DNA from: Psychrobacter arenosus
GTDB taxonomy: Bacteria > Pseudomonadota > Gammaproteobacteria > Pseudomonadales > Moraxellaceae
DNA length: 64,000 nt
NCBI RefSeq assembly: GCF_904848165.1
Contig: NZ_LR884459.1
Coordinates: 2,728,001-2,792,000 of the forward strand
Direction of reading: 5' to 3'
Under the pieces are notes generated by a model that worked only from the letters and a program-made list of their open reading frames with translations, was not told where the DNA came from and made no database searches. Below are positions 54,363 to 64,000 of the stretch, one piece after another (the stretch's first letter is position 1; each line of letters opens with the position of its first letter). A program made the translations under genes and the position numbers.

Positions 54363-54518
54363 TTACTTAATTTTAGCTTCTTTGAAGATAACGTGCTGGC
54401 GTACTTTAGGATCAAACTTTTTGATCTCCATTTTGCCAGGCATAGTGCGTTTGTTTTTGGTGGTAGTGTAGTAATACCCAGTACCTGCAGTAGATACCAA
54501 TTTGATTTTATCTCTCAT
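54363..54518 (-). CDS. rpmG: 50S ribosomal protein L33
   Basis: L33 is a small protein near the ribosomal E site. The 51-residue product reads [20 protein letters not shown] followed by [20 protein letters not shown], the standard L33 pattern. It lacks the CxxC zinc pairs, so it is the C-minus (zinc-free) form. It is 46 bp after rpmB on the same strand, the usual rpmB-rpmG pair. An AAGGAC ribosome site precedes the ATG. Confidence 0.96.
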   Translation of the reverse strand: MRDKIKLVSTAGTGYYYTTTKNKRTMPGKMEIKKFDPKVRQHVIFKEAKIK

Positions 54519-54564
54519 GACTTCTGTCCTTCGAAAGGTGGGGAAAATACGCGGGGTCTAAGGA

Positions 54565-54801
54565 TTAAACCTTTTGACCTTGCGCGCGCATGTCAGCTAG
54601 AACTTGATCAATACCTAGCTTATCAATCATACGCATACCTTTGGTAGAAACACGTAGGCGTACAAAACGGTTTTCTGACTCTACCCAAAAACGATGGTTA
54701 TGAAGGTTTGGCAGAAAGCGACGACGGGTTTTATTGTTTGCGTGCGAAACATTATTACCCACCATAGGGCGCTTCCCAGTCACTTGGCATACTCGAGACA
54801 T
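54565..54801 (-). CDS. rpmB: 50S ribosomal protein L28
   Basis: L28 is a core large-subunit protein. The 78 residues begin [20 protein letters not shown], then [20 protein letters not shown] and [18 protein letters not shown], all diagnostic. The zinc-ligand cysteine pairs of some L28 proteins are absent. It precedes rpmG. Confidence 0.97.
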   Translation of the reverse strand: MSRVCQVTGKRPMVGNNVSHANNKTRRRFLPNLHNHRFWVESENRFVRLRVSTKGMRMIDKLGIDQVLADMRAQGQKV

Positions 54802-55322
54802 GGCGAACTCCTAATCTATGTGAGGCATGAGAGTATCTCATACCTGTCTGGGCAAGCTGTACTGACACCATCTATATATATAGTTAGCAGCAGACCCTTG
54901 GCACCAAACAATTACTATATTGAATAAGTTGATTGCTAAATATGCGTCAGTTAGCGTGATCGAGACGCTCCGCTAATACGCTTAGCTAATCAGAAAATTT
55001 TAAAGCCGACATTTATACCATAATTAAGGGATAAACTCAACTTAATCTTAAATTTCTTGTGAAAATTAGCTGAGCTAACTAAGTTACCGCGCAATTTTCT
55101 AACGATGGCTAAAAGACTTGAAATATAAACTAAGATTGTATCTTTTTAGTTGTAAGTAACATAAAAAATTAGTAAAGTTGCTGTTACAATACTCGCAAAA
55201 GTTTACTAATTCATTCATAAAGATATGTTTCGTTACTCTATATAAAGAATTTGTACACTTTAAAGAGACCCTCAATACTCAGTTATTTGGCACTCAAAGA
55301 GCGCTACTGTGGAGCTTTATTC
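54802..55322. other. 520-bp divergent region upstream of the Ig-repeat lipoprotein gene
   Basis: AT-rich, with no supported gene. It must carry the rpmB promoter (leftward) and that of the lipoprotein (rightward); TACAAT near 55184 is a possible -10 box for the latter, without a clear -35. Confidence 0.4.
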
Positions 55323-58300
55323 ATGACCTCTCAATCATTAGATTATACTACAAAAGCTTTCCATCTGACGGCATTATCGCTTGCGCTAGCATTAAGCGGT
55401 TGTGGTGGTGGTGATGGAGGTACGGTTGATTCGATTGCTCCTGCGCCTGATTTAGGTGGTAACGGTAACACAGGGAATAATGGTAATGGTGGCGGGACTA
55501 CTACCCCAGAAACAGAAGCTGACTTTTTTATTCAAACAATTACTGCCAATCCTGGCACGATTCAACTAGATAAAGCGCCGCAACAATTTACTATTGTGGT
55601 TAAAGCCGTGCAGAAAGGTACAGGTGGTGCGGTAGCCAATAAACAGATCACAGTATCTGTGGCAAACTCTGAAGCCTCTGGCGTGACTATCGATGGTAGC
55701 AGTACGCAAGTCACTGATGAGAAAGGTAATGCCACCTATACTTTAATTTTAAATCCTAATGCAGTCGCTGATCGTCAAAAGCTGCTTAATGATGGGGTTC
55801 GTATCACTGCTACTGCGAAAGCTGCAGACGGTAGTACTAGATCGCAAGTATTGGTAGTGGGGGTTAGCGAAGCCGGAGATGATGGTTCAGCGGTGCCAAG
55901 TGACATCGAAATATCTTCTGCATTACAATCTTCTACCTCTTCAGCAGCGGCTATCAACCCTTACGGCGACGACGTGACGGTCACTGTGCAAGCTAAGACT
56001 CCTAAAGGAGCTGGTGCTCAAGGTGTCAAAATAGCGCTAGGAATAAATAACCTGAAAGGGGTTACTATCTTAGGTGGTAATAATAAAGAAACGGATGCCA
56101 ATGGTAATGTTACTTTCAATATCAAAGTAACACCTAATTTAAGCGCTACTGAGCGTAAGGCACTAATTCAAAGTGGTATTGCTTACAATATTAAGCTGAC
56201 CGAAGCTGATGGTAAAACAGTCTCAAAAGAAGGCAACTGGGCGGTTGCTAATCCAGTATCAGATTATAACTTAGCCATTACTGGCAATAGTGTGCCTCTA
56301 AGCGCCTATGGTGCTAAGCAAACATTAACCATCAAGGCCTCACCAAAGTCTGCGAATGTGCCTACTAAGGCTGCTGGTGCTACAGTGAAAGTAGCATTGA
56401 ATGGAGCGCCTGAAGGAGTCAGTCTTAAAGAAAACACGGTCACGCTAAATAACAATGGCGAAGCAAGTGTTGAATTGATAGTCGCCGAAAACTTAACGCT
56501 CGCACAAAAAAATAAGCTAGTAACCGATAGTATTAGCTATACCGTGACGCTAACTGAGCCTAATAAAGCGACCACTGTCACGACGGCTTCTAGCAAAGTC
56601 TATCTTCCACAAGCAGCTTATAAAGTCATCTTTGATAATAGCGACAAAAAGCAGCTCACTAGCTCTGGTGGCACTGCAGTCATCTCTTTCCGCGTTAATG
56701 ATACTAATGGCGGCCCTGTTGCAGGTCAAAAAGTAGTAGCAAGTTTGCCAACAGCACTAAAGAAATCAGGCTTAGTAACGCTAGACTCAGCAGCAGAACA
56801 AACGACTGATAACAAAGGTTTGGTTAGCTATACCGTCCGTGTACCTACAGGTCTCACGGCGGCTCAGAAAACTCAACTTGAAGCTATTAAAAACTTCGCT
56901 TTAGGTGTCAGTATCACCGAAGAAACAGGTGTGGTGAGCACTACTACCAGTCAAGCGATCGATGTAGTTGCGCTGAAAGCGAGTTATAAAGTCATCTTTG
57001 ATAATACAGACAAACAACGTATTTCAAATCTTGGTGGTACCGCTGTTGTTACTTTCCGAGTTAATGATGCCAAGGGCGCTCCTGTCCAAGGGCAGCAAGT
57101 AGTGGCTAACCTACCGTCAGCAATCAAACAATCGGGTGTAGTTGTGCTAGCTTCAGCAGCTCAGCAAACCACAGATGCTAGCGGTAAAGTCAGCTACACC
57201 GTCAGTATTCCTAAAAATCTGACGGCTGCGCAAAAGGTAGAAATTGAAAAGCTTAAAAACTTTACGTTAGGCGTAAGTATCAAAGAAGAGTCTGGCATAG
57301 TCAGCACTACCAATAGCCAAGCTATCGATGTTTACAGTCCAGAAGCCATCTACAAAGTTAGTTTTGATACTAGTGATAAGAAAAAACTGTCAAGCTCTGG
57401 TGGGATAGCGGTCGTCTCTTTCCGTGTTAATGACAAAAATGGTGGCCCAGTTCAAAGTCAGGAGGTTGTGGCCAGTTTGCCCACAGCATTAAAAAACTCA
57501 GGGTTAGTCACATTAGACTCGAGAGCAAAACAGACTACTGATGCTAAAGGTGTGGTTAGCTACATCATACGTATTCCTGCTGGTTTAAACGCGTCCCAGA
57601 AGGCTGAGATTGAAGCTATAAAGAGCTTTGCACTTGGGGTTAGTATTACCGAAGAAACGGGAGTAGTCAGCACAACTACTAGCGAATTGATTACTGTTAG
57701 TTCTGAGGTAGGCATAAGTGATGTCGTCTTAACTGATGAAACCAATGTCACTAGTATTAACGTGCTGGGTGACACTTTTACAATTCTCGCAAAAGCTGTG
57801 AATAAAAGTGGTGGTGCGGTAGTTACAGGTGAAAAAGAAGAAGTAAGGTTATTGGTTAACAATGTCCCAGGTATCAGTATCTCAGGTGGGAATACGCAGA
57901 AAACAAATAACGAAGGTATAGCAGAGTTTAAGGTAACGCTGAGTAATAAGCTAACCGCAGCGCAAAAGGAAAAATTAGTTAGTGAAGGTATCAACTATAC
58001 AGCTGTATTCATTGCTGCTGATGGTACGCAGTCCAGATTCACTAGTAATATGTCAGTTAAGCAACCCGCATCAACGTCTAACATCAAAGCTATTACTGCT
58101 TCGTCTGTTAGTGAACTAGGTGGCAAATCTACAGTAGTGGTCCAACTGGTTGATAGTAAAAATGCTAACAAGCCGGTGGTTGGCCAGCCTGTGAGTCTTG
58201 CTTTAACCAACAGTGCTAAGCTCAACGGTGTCAGTTTGGCTCAAGCCACTGCGACCACAGATATCGAAGGTAAAGCTATCTTTGTAATAGAAGTCGCCAC

Positions 58301-61300
58301 AACCTTAACAGCTGCTCAAAGAACTGCGCTTAAATCTGAAGGAATTACTTTCCAAGCGTCTTATGAAGAAAATGGTCTTTCCTATCAATCAGCATTAGAA
58401 CGTATCAGCGTTACTCAGGCTGACGTTAGCTTAAAAGTATTAAACCCTGAAACGGTAGTGAATGGCCAAGCTCAGTATGAGCTTAGCAACACGGGTGATT
58501 TGGCGACAGTCAAGACGCAACTGCGTGATAATGGTGCTAATCAGTCTCTAAGCGGAAAATCGGTAGAATTTGTTTTAGATAATGCTGACTTCGCTAAACT
58601 TATTACAGTGAATGGGCAGATAGGGACCTCACGTATTGTCGCCACAACCGATGCTAATGGCCTAGTAAGTTTTGATATTACGGTACCTAGTAATCTAACT
58701 AAAGAGCAGCGTGAGTCTTTAAATAACCGTGCATTAAAAGCTACTTTGACTGAGACGCTAACCGGTAAGAAGCAAACGGTTGGTATCAATATTAAATCGA
58801 CACAAGCGGAAATAGCTTTAGTCGCCACAGCCGTTAATAAGTTAAATCTTAATGGTGGTGAAGCCCAGATTCAGGTAGTGGCAAAAGATAATGCAGGTAA
58901 TGTAGTTGTTGGTCAGCCAGTCGCTTTAGCGCTGCCTGCGGCTATTGCCCAGCAAGGTATTGTCATTGCATCAAATCCTAAGCAAACTACGAATAACTCT
59001 GGCGTTGCTATTTTTACCATCGCTGCTCCTAATGGCTTAACTAGCCAGCAGAAATCAGCTATCGGCACGACTTTCCCAGTAGGTGTAGCGGCTACTGACG
59101 GTAATGGTAATACCGTTTCGCAAACAGTTACAGTCAGTACTACTAAACCAAGCGTCACGCAAGAAAAGCTTGCCTTAGGCGCGAATAAAGTCGTCAATAC
59201 TGAAGGAGATACTTTTAAAGTCTTCGCTCGTATTACTGATGCGGCTCAGCAAGGTGTGGCAGGTTCGACTGTTAATTTAGCTGTGACAGACCCTGTGAAA
59301 ACCGGTGTTACTATCACAGGTGGCAATAAAGTTACCACGAATAGTGATGGTGTGGCCGAGTTTAATCTCGTATTAATAGCGGGTGCCAATGTTGATAAAG
59401 CTTTACTAGAAAAAGGGATCAAAGTACGTGCTACTAGCGTATCTAAAGACGGCGTTACCTTGCAGCAGGACTATATTGTCAACGTAGATACCAGCACTAT
59501 AGACAGCTATGTCATTATGACGGCTGCGGATAAAACCACATTAAACACAGGTGGGGATCAAACGAATGTTACTTTCCGTATCGTGGATAATAATGGTGGT
59601 ATCTTAACTGGTGTCCCTGTACAGCTCAGTATAGACAATCCTAAACAAAGTGGAGCGGCACTAACGACTACTAGTGTGGTCAATTCTGATACGCAAGGCC
59701 TAGTAGAGGCTGGTGTGGTATTAGGGGCTGGCTCTGTAAACTCGCGTCTAAACCATGATATTACGGTTAGAGCGAAAGTAGTCACGCCAGAATACGATAG
59801 TAGCGGCGCGCCTATTTTGCAGACCCGAGTAGAAGAGCAAGTGATCTTACATGCAGAAGGAACATTGATAGAAGTTACGGCGTCACAAACGAACGTGAAA
59901 CCTGGTGAGAAAGTCAGTGTAACTACTAAGCTAACGGATGCAGCAGGTAGAGCTATCGAAACTGCGGACATTGAGCTTGTGAATGCAAAGGGTGACTTAG
60001 TCAGCGCTAATGCTAAGGCTCAGACTAATGCAGAAGGCGTGGCTACTTTCACGCTAGACGAATCAGCACTAGCTTTTGATAACAATGGTAACTTACGTAT
60101 TTTTGCCAAAGCTATAGGCGAGCAAAGCTTAGTCACGCAAACCAGCAGCCAAAGTGTGAATTTAGTCCAGGTATCACAAGCAGGCATTAGCTTTAGCGAT
60201 ATTGAGTCTGTCTATAACGTCAATGAGTCAAATGATATCAATATCCAAATTCGTAGCGATAATCCACAGTCTTTGGTTGGTGAAACAGTTGAGGTTCAAA
60301 CTACCTTAGGTAAGTTTGCGAATAATCAAGTGATTACTAGTGAAGTTATCACAGCGCAGATGATTAATGGCAGTACCATTAATGTGCCAGTTGCGCTGAC
60401 TTCTGACCTGGCCGGAATATCGGTACTGACGGCGAGCGTAGTAGGTCGTACCAACAGTGCAGGAGAGGCGCTTACCACGACGGTTGATATACGTTTCAGA
60501 GCAACTACTCCCGCTAAAATGCTCTTACAACCCGTGAAGTCCGTGATTGCTCCTGGTGGCAGTACTGAAATAGTAGCTTTGATTAAAGATGCTAATGATG
60601 TACCCGTAGAAGGTATCACAGTAGTATTTAGCCGTGCAGCAGACTCTTCAGCAGGTCGTTTATCCGCAGCTACCGCAGTAACTAATGCACGTGGTGAAGC
60701 TAAGGTGACTTATCAAGCGAATGCTAGCTCACCAATTAATGGCGTGAGAATTAACGCTGAGATATTGAATGATACCTTCAACATTGGCCAAAAACAGACC
60801 ACTATTACGGTATCTAAAGAAGCGGTATACACCACATTAGCTTTCAGCGATAGGTTAGAAGTTAGTGGTGACAATATTTACTATATTAAGAATGGCTCTA
60901 TTGCCGTTATGGATGGCTCGGGTAGACCAGTTGCCAATCAGCAAGTGTCCTTAAAGTCTTATGCTACTCGTTTTGCACAAGGCTTAGCGTGTTTAACAGA
61001 GCGTAACTTAAGCTATCAACCTAAGGATATTATCGATAAAGATGGTGTTGTGACTACGCCTGACGTTCAGGTAGGGTCTATAAAATCAGCCGAAATATTT
61101 AGATCTACTTGGTTAGATACTGAGGATCCACAATATAATTACATCTTAGATCAAGGTGATGACGTTAATGGTAATGGTACTTTAGAGGCAATTAATCCAG
61201 TCACTATCTTGGGCGGCACCTTAGGAGATGATGGGTATACCTTTATTACTGATGCTGAGGGTAAAGTAGACTTCCAAATTCGCTATCCTAAAACCTATTC

Positions 61301-61721
61301 AAATTGGACGCAGGTACGCTTTGATGCTACGACTCGGTTGAATGGTAGTGAAAACTTACAAAGCTATAATGTAGGGCTTCCTGCGTTAGTAGGCGATGTA
61401 TCAGTCAGTGGTGATTCTATTCTCACACCTTATATTAATAATACAAGTCCATTTGGAATAGGGGATCAAGTCTGTATTAATAAACTGTCAGTAACAGTGA
61501 ATGCGCAAAATAATACAACTATGGTTTCAGGGAGTGTTCGTGGTGCTGAAAAAGATTTAAGTTCATTCTTATTCTTGGATAATGTATATCTACAACAAGT
61601 GCAGGTAACAGCAGCTAATCCAACGTTTAATTACAGCTTTAATCAAGCCTTTAATAAAGGCGCTACCGTTAGTGTGGTCGTAGGTACTAGCCAGTTAGAT
61701 TACGTGCTGAAAACTGAATAA
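55323..61721 (+). CDS. Large surface lipoprotein with tandem Ig-like domains
   Basis: The 2132-residue product starts with a lipoprotein signal ending in LALALSGC, then a Gly/Asn-rich linker (GGNGNTGNNGNGGG). About eleven Ig-like (Big_1/invasin-like) domains follow to near residue 1450. Each has a GG/NxxGxxxV strand pattern and, near its end, a helix-like LTxxQ(K/R)xxL motif. Three units with a 366-bp period (56619, 56985, 57351) are near identical. Further beta domains and a distinct C-terminal part with GDDVNGNGTLEA, an EF-hand-like calcium loop, complete it. No beta-barrel translocator or sorting motif is present, so lipid anchoring is the likely attachment. I chose the ATG at 55323, with GGAG upstream, over an in-frame TTG at 55251. 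A role in adhesion is inferred. Confidence 0.85.
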   Translation: MTSQSLDYTTKAFHLTALSLALALSGCGGGDGGTVDSIAPAPDLGGNGNTGNNGNGGGTTTPETEADFFIQTITANPGTIQLDKAPQQFTIVVKAVQKGTGGAVANKQITVSVANSEASGVTIDGSSTQVTDEKGNATYTLILNPNAVADRQKLLNDGVRITATAKAADGSTRSQVLVVGVSEAGDDGSAVPSDIEISSALQSSTSSAAAINPYGDDVTVTVQAKTPKGAGAQGVKIALGINNLKGVTILGGNNKETDANGNVTFNIKVTPNLSATERKALIQSGIAYNIKLTEADGKTVSKEGNWAVANPVSDYNLAITGNSVPLSAYGAKQTLTIKASPKSANVPTKAAGATVKVALNGAPEGVSLKENTVTLNNNGEASVELIVAENLTLAQKNKLVTDSISYTVTLTEPNKATTVTTASSKVYLPQAAYKVIFDNSDKKQLTSSGGTAVISFRVNDTNGGPVAGQKVVASLPTALKKSGLVTLDSAAEQTTDNKGLVSYTVRVPTGLTAAQKTQLEAIKNFALGVSITEETGVVSTTTSQAIDVVALKASYKVIFDNTDKQRISNLGGTAVVTFRVNDAKGAPVQGQQVVANLPSAIKQSGVVVLASAAQQTTDASGKVSYTVSIPKNLTAAQKVEIEKLKNFTLGVSIKEESGIVSTTNSQAIDVYSPEAIYKVSFDTSDKKKLSSSGGIAVVSFRVNDKNGGPVQSQEVVASLPTALKNSGLVTLDSRAKQTTDAKGVVSYIIRIPAGLNASQKAEIEAIKSFALGVSITEETGVVSTTTSELITVSSEVGISDVVLTDETNVTSINVLGDTFTILAKAVNKSGGAVVTGEKEEVRLLVNNVPGISISGGNTQKTNNEGIAEFKVTLSNKLTAAQKEKLVSEGINYTAVFIAADGTQSRFTSNMSVKQPASTSNIKAITASSVSELGGKSTVVVQLVDSKNANKPVVGQPVSLALTNSAKLNGVSLAQATATTDIEGKAIFVIEVATTLTAAQRTALKSEGITFQASYEENGLSYQSALERISVTQADVSLKVLNPETVVNGQAQYELSNTGDLATVKTQLRDNGANQSLSGKSVEFVLDNADFAKLITVNGQIGTSRIVATTDANGLVSFDITVPSNLTKEQRESLNNRALKATLTETLTGKKQTVGINIKSTQAEIALVATAVNKLNLNGGEAQIQVVAKDNAGNVVVGQPVALALPAAIAQQGIVIASNPKQTTNNSGVAIFTIAAPNGLTSQQKSAIGTTFPVGVAATDGNGNTVSQTVTVSTTKPSVTQEKLALGANKVVNTEGDTFKVFARITDAAQQGVAGSTVNLAVTDPVKTGVTITGGNKVTTNSDGVAEFNLVLIAGANVDKALLEKGIKVRATSVSKDGVTLQQDYIVNVDTSTIDSYVIMTAADKTTLNTGGDQTNVTFRIVDNNGGILTGVPVQLSIDNPKQSGAALTTTSVVNSDTQGLVEAGVVLGAGSVNSRLNHDITVRAKVVTPEYDSSGAPILQTRVEEQVILHAEGTLIEVTASQTNVKPGEKVSVTTKLTDAAGRAIETADIELVNAKGDLVSANAKAQTNAEGVATFTLDESALAFDNNGNLRIFAKAIGEQSLVTQTSSQSVNLVQVSQAGISFSDIESVYNVNESNDINIQIRSDNPQSLVGETVEVQTTLGKFANNQVITSEVITAQMINGSTINVPVALTSDLAGISVLTASVVGRTNSAGEALTTTVDIRFRATTPAKMLLQPVKSVIAPGGSTEIVALIKDANDVPVEGITVVFSRAADSSAGRLSAATAVTNARGEAKVTYQANASSPINGVRINAEILNDTFNIGQKQTTITVSKEAVYTTLAFSDRLEVSGDNIYYIKNGSIAVMDGSGRPVANQQVSLKSYATRFAQGLACLTERNLSYQPKDIIDKDGVVTTPDVQVGSIKSAEIFRSTWLDTEDPQYNYILDQGDDVNGNGTLEAINPVTILGGTLGDDGYTFITDAEGKVDFQIRYPKTYSNWTQVRFDATTRLNGSENLQSYNVGLPALVGDVSVSGDSILTPYINNTSPFGIGDQVCINKLSVTVNAQNNTTMVSGSVRGAEKDLSSFLFLDNVYLQQVQVTAANPTFNYSFNQAFNKGATVSVVVGTSQLDYVLKTE
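56619..57716 (+). repeat. Three 366-bp coding repeats in the Ig lipoprotein gene
   Basis: Units begin at 56619, 56985 and 57351 with YKVIFDNSDKK, YKVIFDNTDKQ and YKVSFDTSDKK, and each ends near SITEETGVVSTTT. The spacing is exactly 366 bp (122 residues). Units 1 and 3 share more residues with each other than with unit 2. This is the most recombination-prone part of the gene. Confidence 0.9.
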
Positions 61722-61753
61722 GTAACCTTGATTCGATAAATAGAATGCTCACT

Positions 61754-61782
61754 AAAACCCCAACCTAGGTTGGGGTTTTTTT
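61754..61782 (+). terminator. Rho-independent terminator after the Ig lipoprotein gene
   Basis: AAAACCCCAACC and GGTTGGGGTTTT form a long perfect stem around TA and run into seven T residues. Confidence 0.95.
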
Positions 61783-61871
61783 GCGCTAAAAATACATAAC
61801 CAAATTAGTCACAAAAGTAAGCGTAAAGCCATTAAAATACGCGGTAACTTTTTTGATTATTTTGTAAGATT

Positions 61872-62777
61872 ATGACTATTACAGACCATACTAATGTGAC
61901 TAAGGCTCTGAAATCTTCTCAGCCTACCGCCACCCTCCTAATCCAATGCCAAGACCAAGCGGGAATCGTACAAGCCGTTTCCGGGTTCATCTATGAGTAC
62001 GGTGCGAATATCATTACTTTAGACCAGTATTCTACCGCTCACGAAGGCGGTCGCTATTTTATGCGCCTCGAATTCGCATTAGATGGGTTGTCTGAGATTA
62101 TCGAGTCGTTTGAAGCAGAGTTTACTCGCCGAGTAGCCGACCGTTATCTGATGAAATGGCAATTGCATGACAATTCGGTCAAATACAAAGTCGGGATTCT
62201 GGTCTCGAAGTTTGACCATGCGTTGCTCGATTTACTGTGGCGTCAGCAGCGTGGACTTCTAGATTGTGAAATCACATGTGTAGTGAGCAATCACGAAGAT
62301 TTACGTCAAGCCGTAGAAAACTTCGGTATCGACTTCCACTATGTGCCAGTAACTAAGGATAATAAAGCTGAGGCTGAAGCGACCATCCATCAGTTAATGG
62401 CGCACAATGAGGTGTTGGTGTTAGCGCGCTATATGCAAATATTGTCGTCAGATTTTGTCTCCCGTTGGCCGATGCAAATTATTAATATTCACCATTCTTT
62501 CTTACCCGCGTTCGTCGGCGCTGACCCTTACCGCCAAGCCTTTGAAAAGGGCGTGAAATTGATTGGGGCAACCGCACATTATGTGACTGCTGACTTGGAC
62601 CAAGGGCCTATTATCGAGCAAGACGTACACCGTGTGACGCATCGTTTGGGCGTGACTGCACTGCGCGCTATTGGCCGCGATGTCGAGCGTAATGTGCTAG
62701 CGCGAGCTGTCAATTGGCATGTGCAAAACCGGGTCATTGTGACCGGTAATAAAACGGTAGTGTTTAGTGAGCACTAA
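61872..62777 (+). CDS. purU: Formyltetrahydrofolate deformylase PurU
   Basis: PurU hydrolyses 10-formyl-THF to formate and THF, balancing one-carbon pools. An N-terminal ACT domain (LLIQCQDQAGIVQAVSGFIYEYGANIITLDQ) leads into the formyltransferase-type domain. That domain has KVGILVSKFDHALLDLLWR, LARYMQILSSDF, the HHSFLPAFVGADPYRQAFEKGVKLIGATAHYV active-site block and DQGPIIEQDVHRV. The 301 residues are slightly above average. The downstream transporter gene begins three bases after the stop, so they are probably co-transcribed. Confidence 0.96.
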   Translation: MTITDHTNVTKALKSSQPTATLLIQCQDQAGIVQAVSGFIYEYGANIITLDQYSTAHEGGRYFMRLEFALDGLSEIIESFEAEFTRRVADRYLMKWQLHDNSVKYKVGILVSKFDHALLDLLWRQQRGLLDCEITCVVSNHEDLRQAVENFGIDFHYVPVTKDNKAEAEATIHQLMAHNEVLVLARYMQILSSDFVSRWPMQIINIHHSFLPAFVGADPYRQAFEKGVKLIGATAHYVTADLDQGPIIEQDVHRVTHRLGVTALRAIGRDVERNVLARAVNWHVQNRVIVTGNKTVVFSEH

Positions 62778-62780
62778 ATC

Positions 62781-64000
62781 TTGCTAGAGAAGCCTACTAC
62801 TGCGCAATCAGGAGTGCCTTATAAGCTGCTAGCGGTGTTGCTGACGCTGTATTTTGCGCAAGGCTTACCGTCTGGTTTTATCACGCAAGCGCTGCCCACT
62901 ATCTTGCGTGATAATGGTGTCTCACTCGAGATGATTGGCTGGTCGGGGCTGTTATTAGCCCCATGGGCGCTTAAGTTCCTATGGGCGCCCGTCGTCGATA
63001 AATATTTTTCTCCACGACTGGGGCGGGCGCGCAGTTGGATATTGCCGCTGCAGGTTCTCTCTGCCGCTATCGTGATGGCAGTAGGTCTATTTGATCCAGC
63101 GAAACTAAGCGAACCCTTAACCTTGTGGTCGCTATATTCGCTGCTCTTGTTCTTAAGCTTAGTGGGGGCGACCCATGATGTAGCCGCTGACGGCCTAGCA
63201 ACCCGTTCACTAACGACGCAGCATGTCCCTATAGCGACTACCGGCAGTGATGAGGATATCGTTGCCTTTGCTGCGGAGGAAATGCACAACCCACATCAGG
63301 GGATGGGCAATGCAGCGCAAGTAATTGGCTATCGTCTGGGCCTGATATTGGGCGGTGGCGTCTTTTTGATGGTCATCGGCTATTGGTCATGGCAGTTGAG
63401 CTTCTTTGCTATGGCGGTGCTGATACTGGTGAATACGGTGCCGATTTGGCACTATCGGGAAGCACGTCACGAAGCTGAGCGAAAACAAGTGCTGCCAACA
63501 TCGTCTTTATCTGCTCAACTCGATGTAGACCAAGCTACTACCACTGCTGAGTTAGACGCTGATACTCCAGAGGTACCTAAGCAAAATGAACATCGTTCCG
63601 CCCCCTCAATAGGCGCTTATCTTAACGAACAATACGGCTATTTTTGGCAAGATAAGCAGATGCGTGCTTGGTTAGGCGTGTTATTGACCTATAAAGTCGT
63701 GGATGGCATCTCTAGCGGTATGGTTAAGCCGATGATGGTCGATATGGGCATCTCGGTAGCGAGCATCGGCCTATGGGCCAGCGTATTGGGCTCTGGCGCG
63801 TCATTACTCGGGGCGGCTATTGCAGCCTGGCTACTTAAGCGGGCTGCGCATCAACAAGCGCTACTTTGGTTTAATGCGCTACAAGTGGCGGCCACAGGGA
63901 CTTATGCGCTAGTAGCAGTAGCATTTGAATACGGTTGGTTGCTAAGAGCTGGAGAGAAGCCGCCATTTTGGTGGGCTTATGCGGCTAATGCTATCGAGCA
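62781..64000 (+). CDS. MFS transporter, AmpG/RhtX-FptX-like, cut by the window edge
   Basis: The frame is open from a TTG at 62781 to the end of the window (at least 406 residues). An alternative GTG start is at 62814. The translation shows LYFAQGLPSGFITQALPTIL, a PWALKFLWAPVVDKYFSPRLGRARSWI loop, and GATHDVAADGLATRSL, the pattern of PAT/AmpG-related permeases. The 'YFAQGLPSGF' opening is also like the RhtX/FptX siderophore importers; I cannot separate the two by eye. An unusually long acidic loop (about residues 235-280, including DADTPEVPKQNEHRSAPS) lies between membrane segments 6 and 7. It follows purU by three bases. Confidence 0.8.
   Translation, partial: MLEKPTTAQSGVPYKLLAVLLTLYFAQGLPSGFITQALPTILRDNGVSLEMIGWSGLLLAPWALKFLWAPVVDKYFSPRLGRARSWILPLQVLSAAIVMAVGLFDPAKLSEPLTLWSLYSLLLFLSLVGATHDVAADGLATRSLTTQHVPIATTGSDEDIVAFAAEEMHNPHQGMGNAAQVIGYRLGLILGGGVFLMVIGYWSWQLSFFAMAVLILVNTVPIWHYREARHEAERKQVLPTSSLSAQLDVDQATTTAELDADTPEVPKQNEHRSAPSIGAYLNEQYGYFWQDKQMRAWLGVLLTYKVVDGISSGMVKPMMVDMGISVASIGLWASVLGSGASLLGAAIAAWLLKRAAHQQALLWFNALQVAATGTYALVAVAFEYGWLLRAGEKPPFWWAYAANAIE

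Noticed and set aside
54258..54647. 129-codon plus-strand frame across rpmG and rpmB
   Set aside because: It lies opposite two clear ribosomal protein genes; a shadow frame.
62819..63289. 156-codon minus-strand frame at the window end
   Set aside because: It lies opposite the MFS transporter, whose translation has clear membrane motifs.

Overview
The window looks like chromosomal DNA from a gammaproteobacterium of the family Moraxellaceae, most like Psychrobacter. This rests on moderate GC content, protein sequence flavour, a SpoT with a decayed synthetase domain as in Acinetobacter, and gene orders such as lpxC-dciA-M23 peptidase, yhbY/rlmE-ftsH-folP and gmk-rpoZ-spoT-ridA. The genus is an inference; no 16S or other rRNA gene is present. 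I saw no tRNA, rRNA, insertion sequence, prophage or CRISPR array.

Layout. 0.1-8.8 kb is the distal part of the division and cell-wall cluster (murC, ddl, ftsQ, ftsA, ftsZ, lpxC), with unusually long gaps between genes. 9-11.6 kb holds dciA (inverted) and two secreted cell-wall hydrolases, one CHAP-like and one M23, which share an N-terminal module and a C-terminal tail. 11.6-19.7 kb holds a DOMON-like protein, yhbY, rlmE, ftsH (with a heat-shock-type promoter candidate), folP, sdhE with a YgfX-like membrane partner, and a YidB-family protein. 20-24 kb has a DASS carboxylate transporter convergent with recA-recX; this RecX carries a disordered N-terminal extension of about 280 residues. 24-25 kb is a 1.1 kb gene-free stretch with three perfect DnaA boxes and an AT-rich tract.

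25-34.7 kb is the least familiar part: trmB with a low-complexity N-terminus, a DUF2628-like membrane protein with a pilin-like C-terminus, a KefB/C-type antiporter, a run of 15-bp repeats, four proteins of which three have no recognised function, and a CDF metal exporter. 34.7-42 kb is priA, ridA, spoT, rpoZ and gmk on the minus strand. 42.5-54.8 kb has ispH, a thioesterase-like protein, a low-complexity protein, htpG with a near-consensus sigma-32 promoter, a membrane-anchored C13 (caspase-like) peptidase, fghA, a DUF2805 protein, rpe, small membrane proteins, and rpmB-rpmG.

55.3-61.7 kb is a single gene for a 2132-residue surface lipoprotein built from tandem Ig-like domains, including three near-identical 122-residue units. 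The window ends with purU and the start of an MFS transporter that runs off the edge.

Most of the window is core metabolism and envelope biogenesis. The best candidates for new biology are the paired hydrolases with a common module, the membrane/pilin-like fusion, the membrane C13 peptidase, the DnaA-box cluster, the Ig-repeat lipoprotein, and the repeat or hairpin elements in intergenic DNA.
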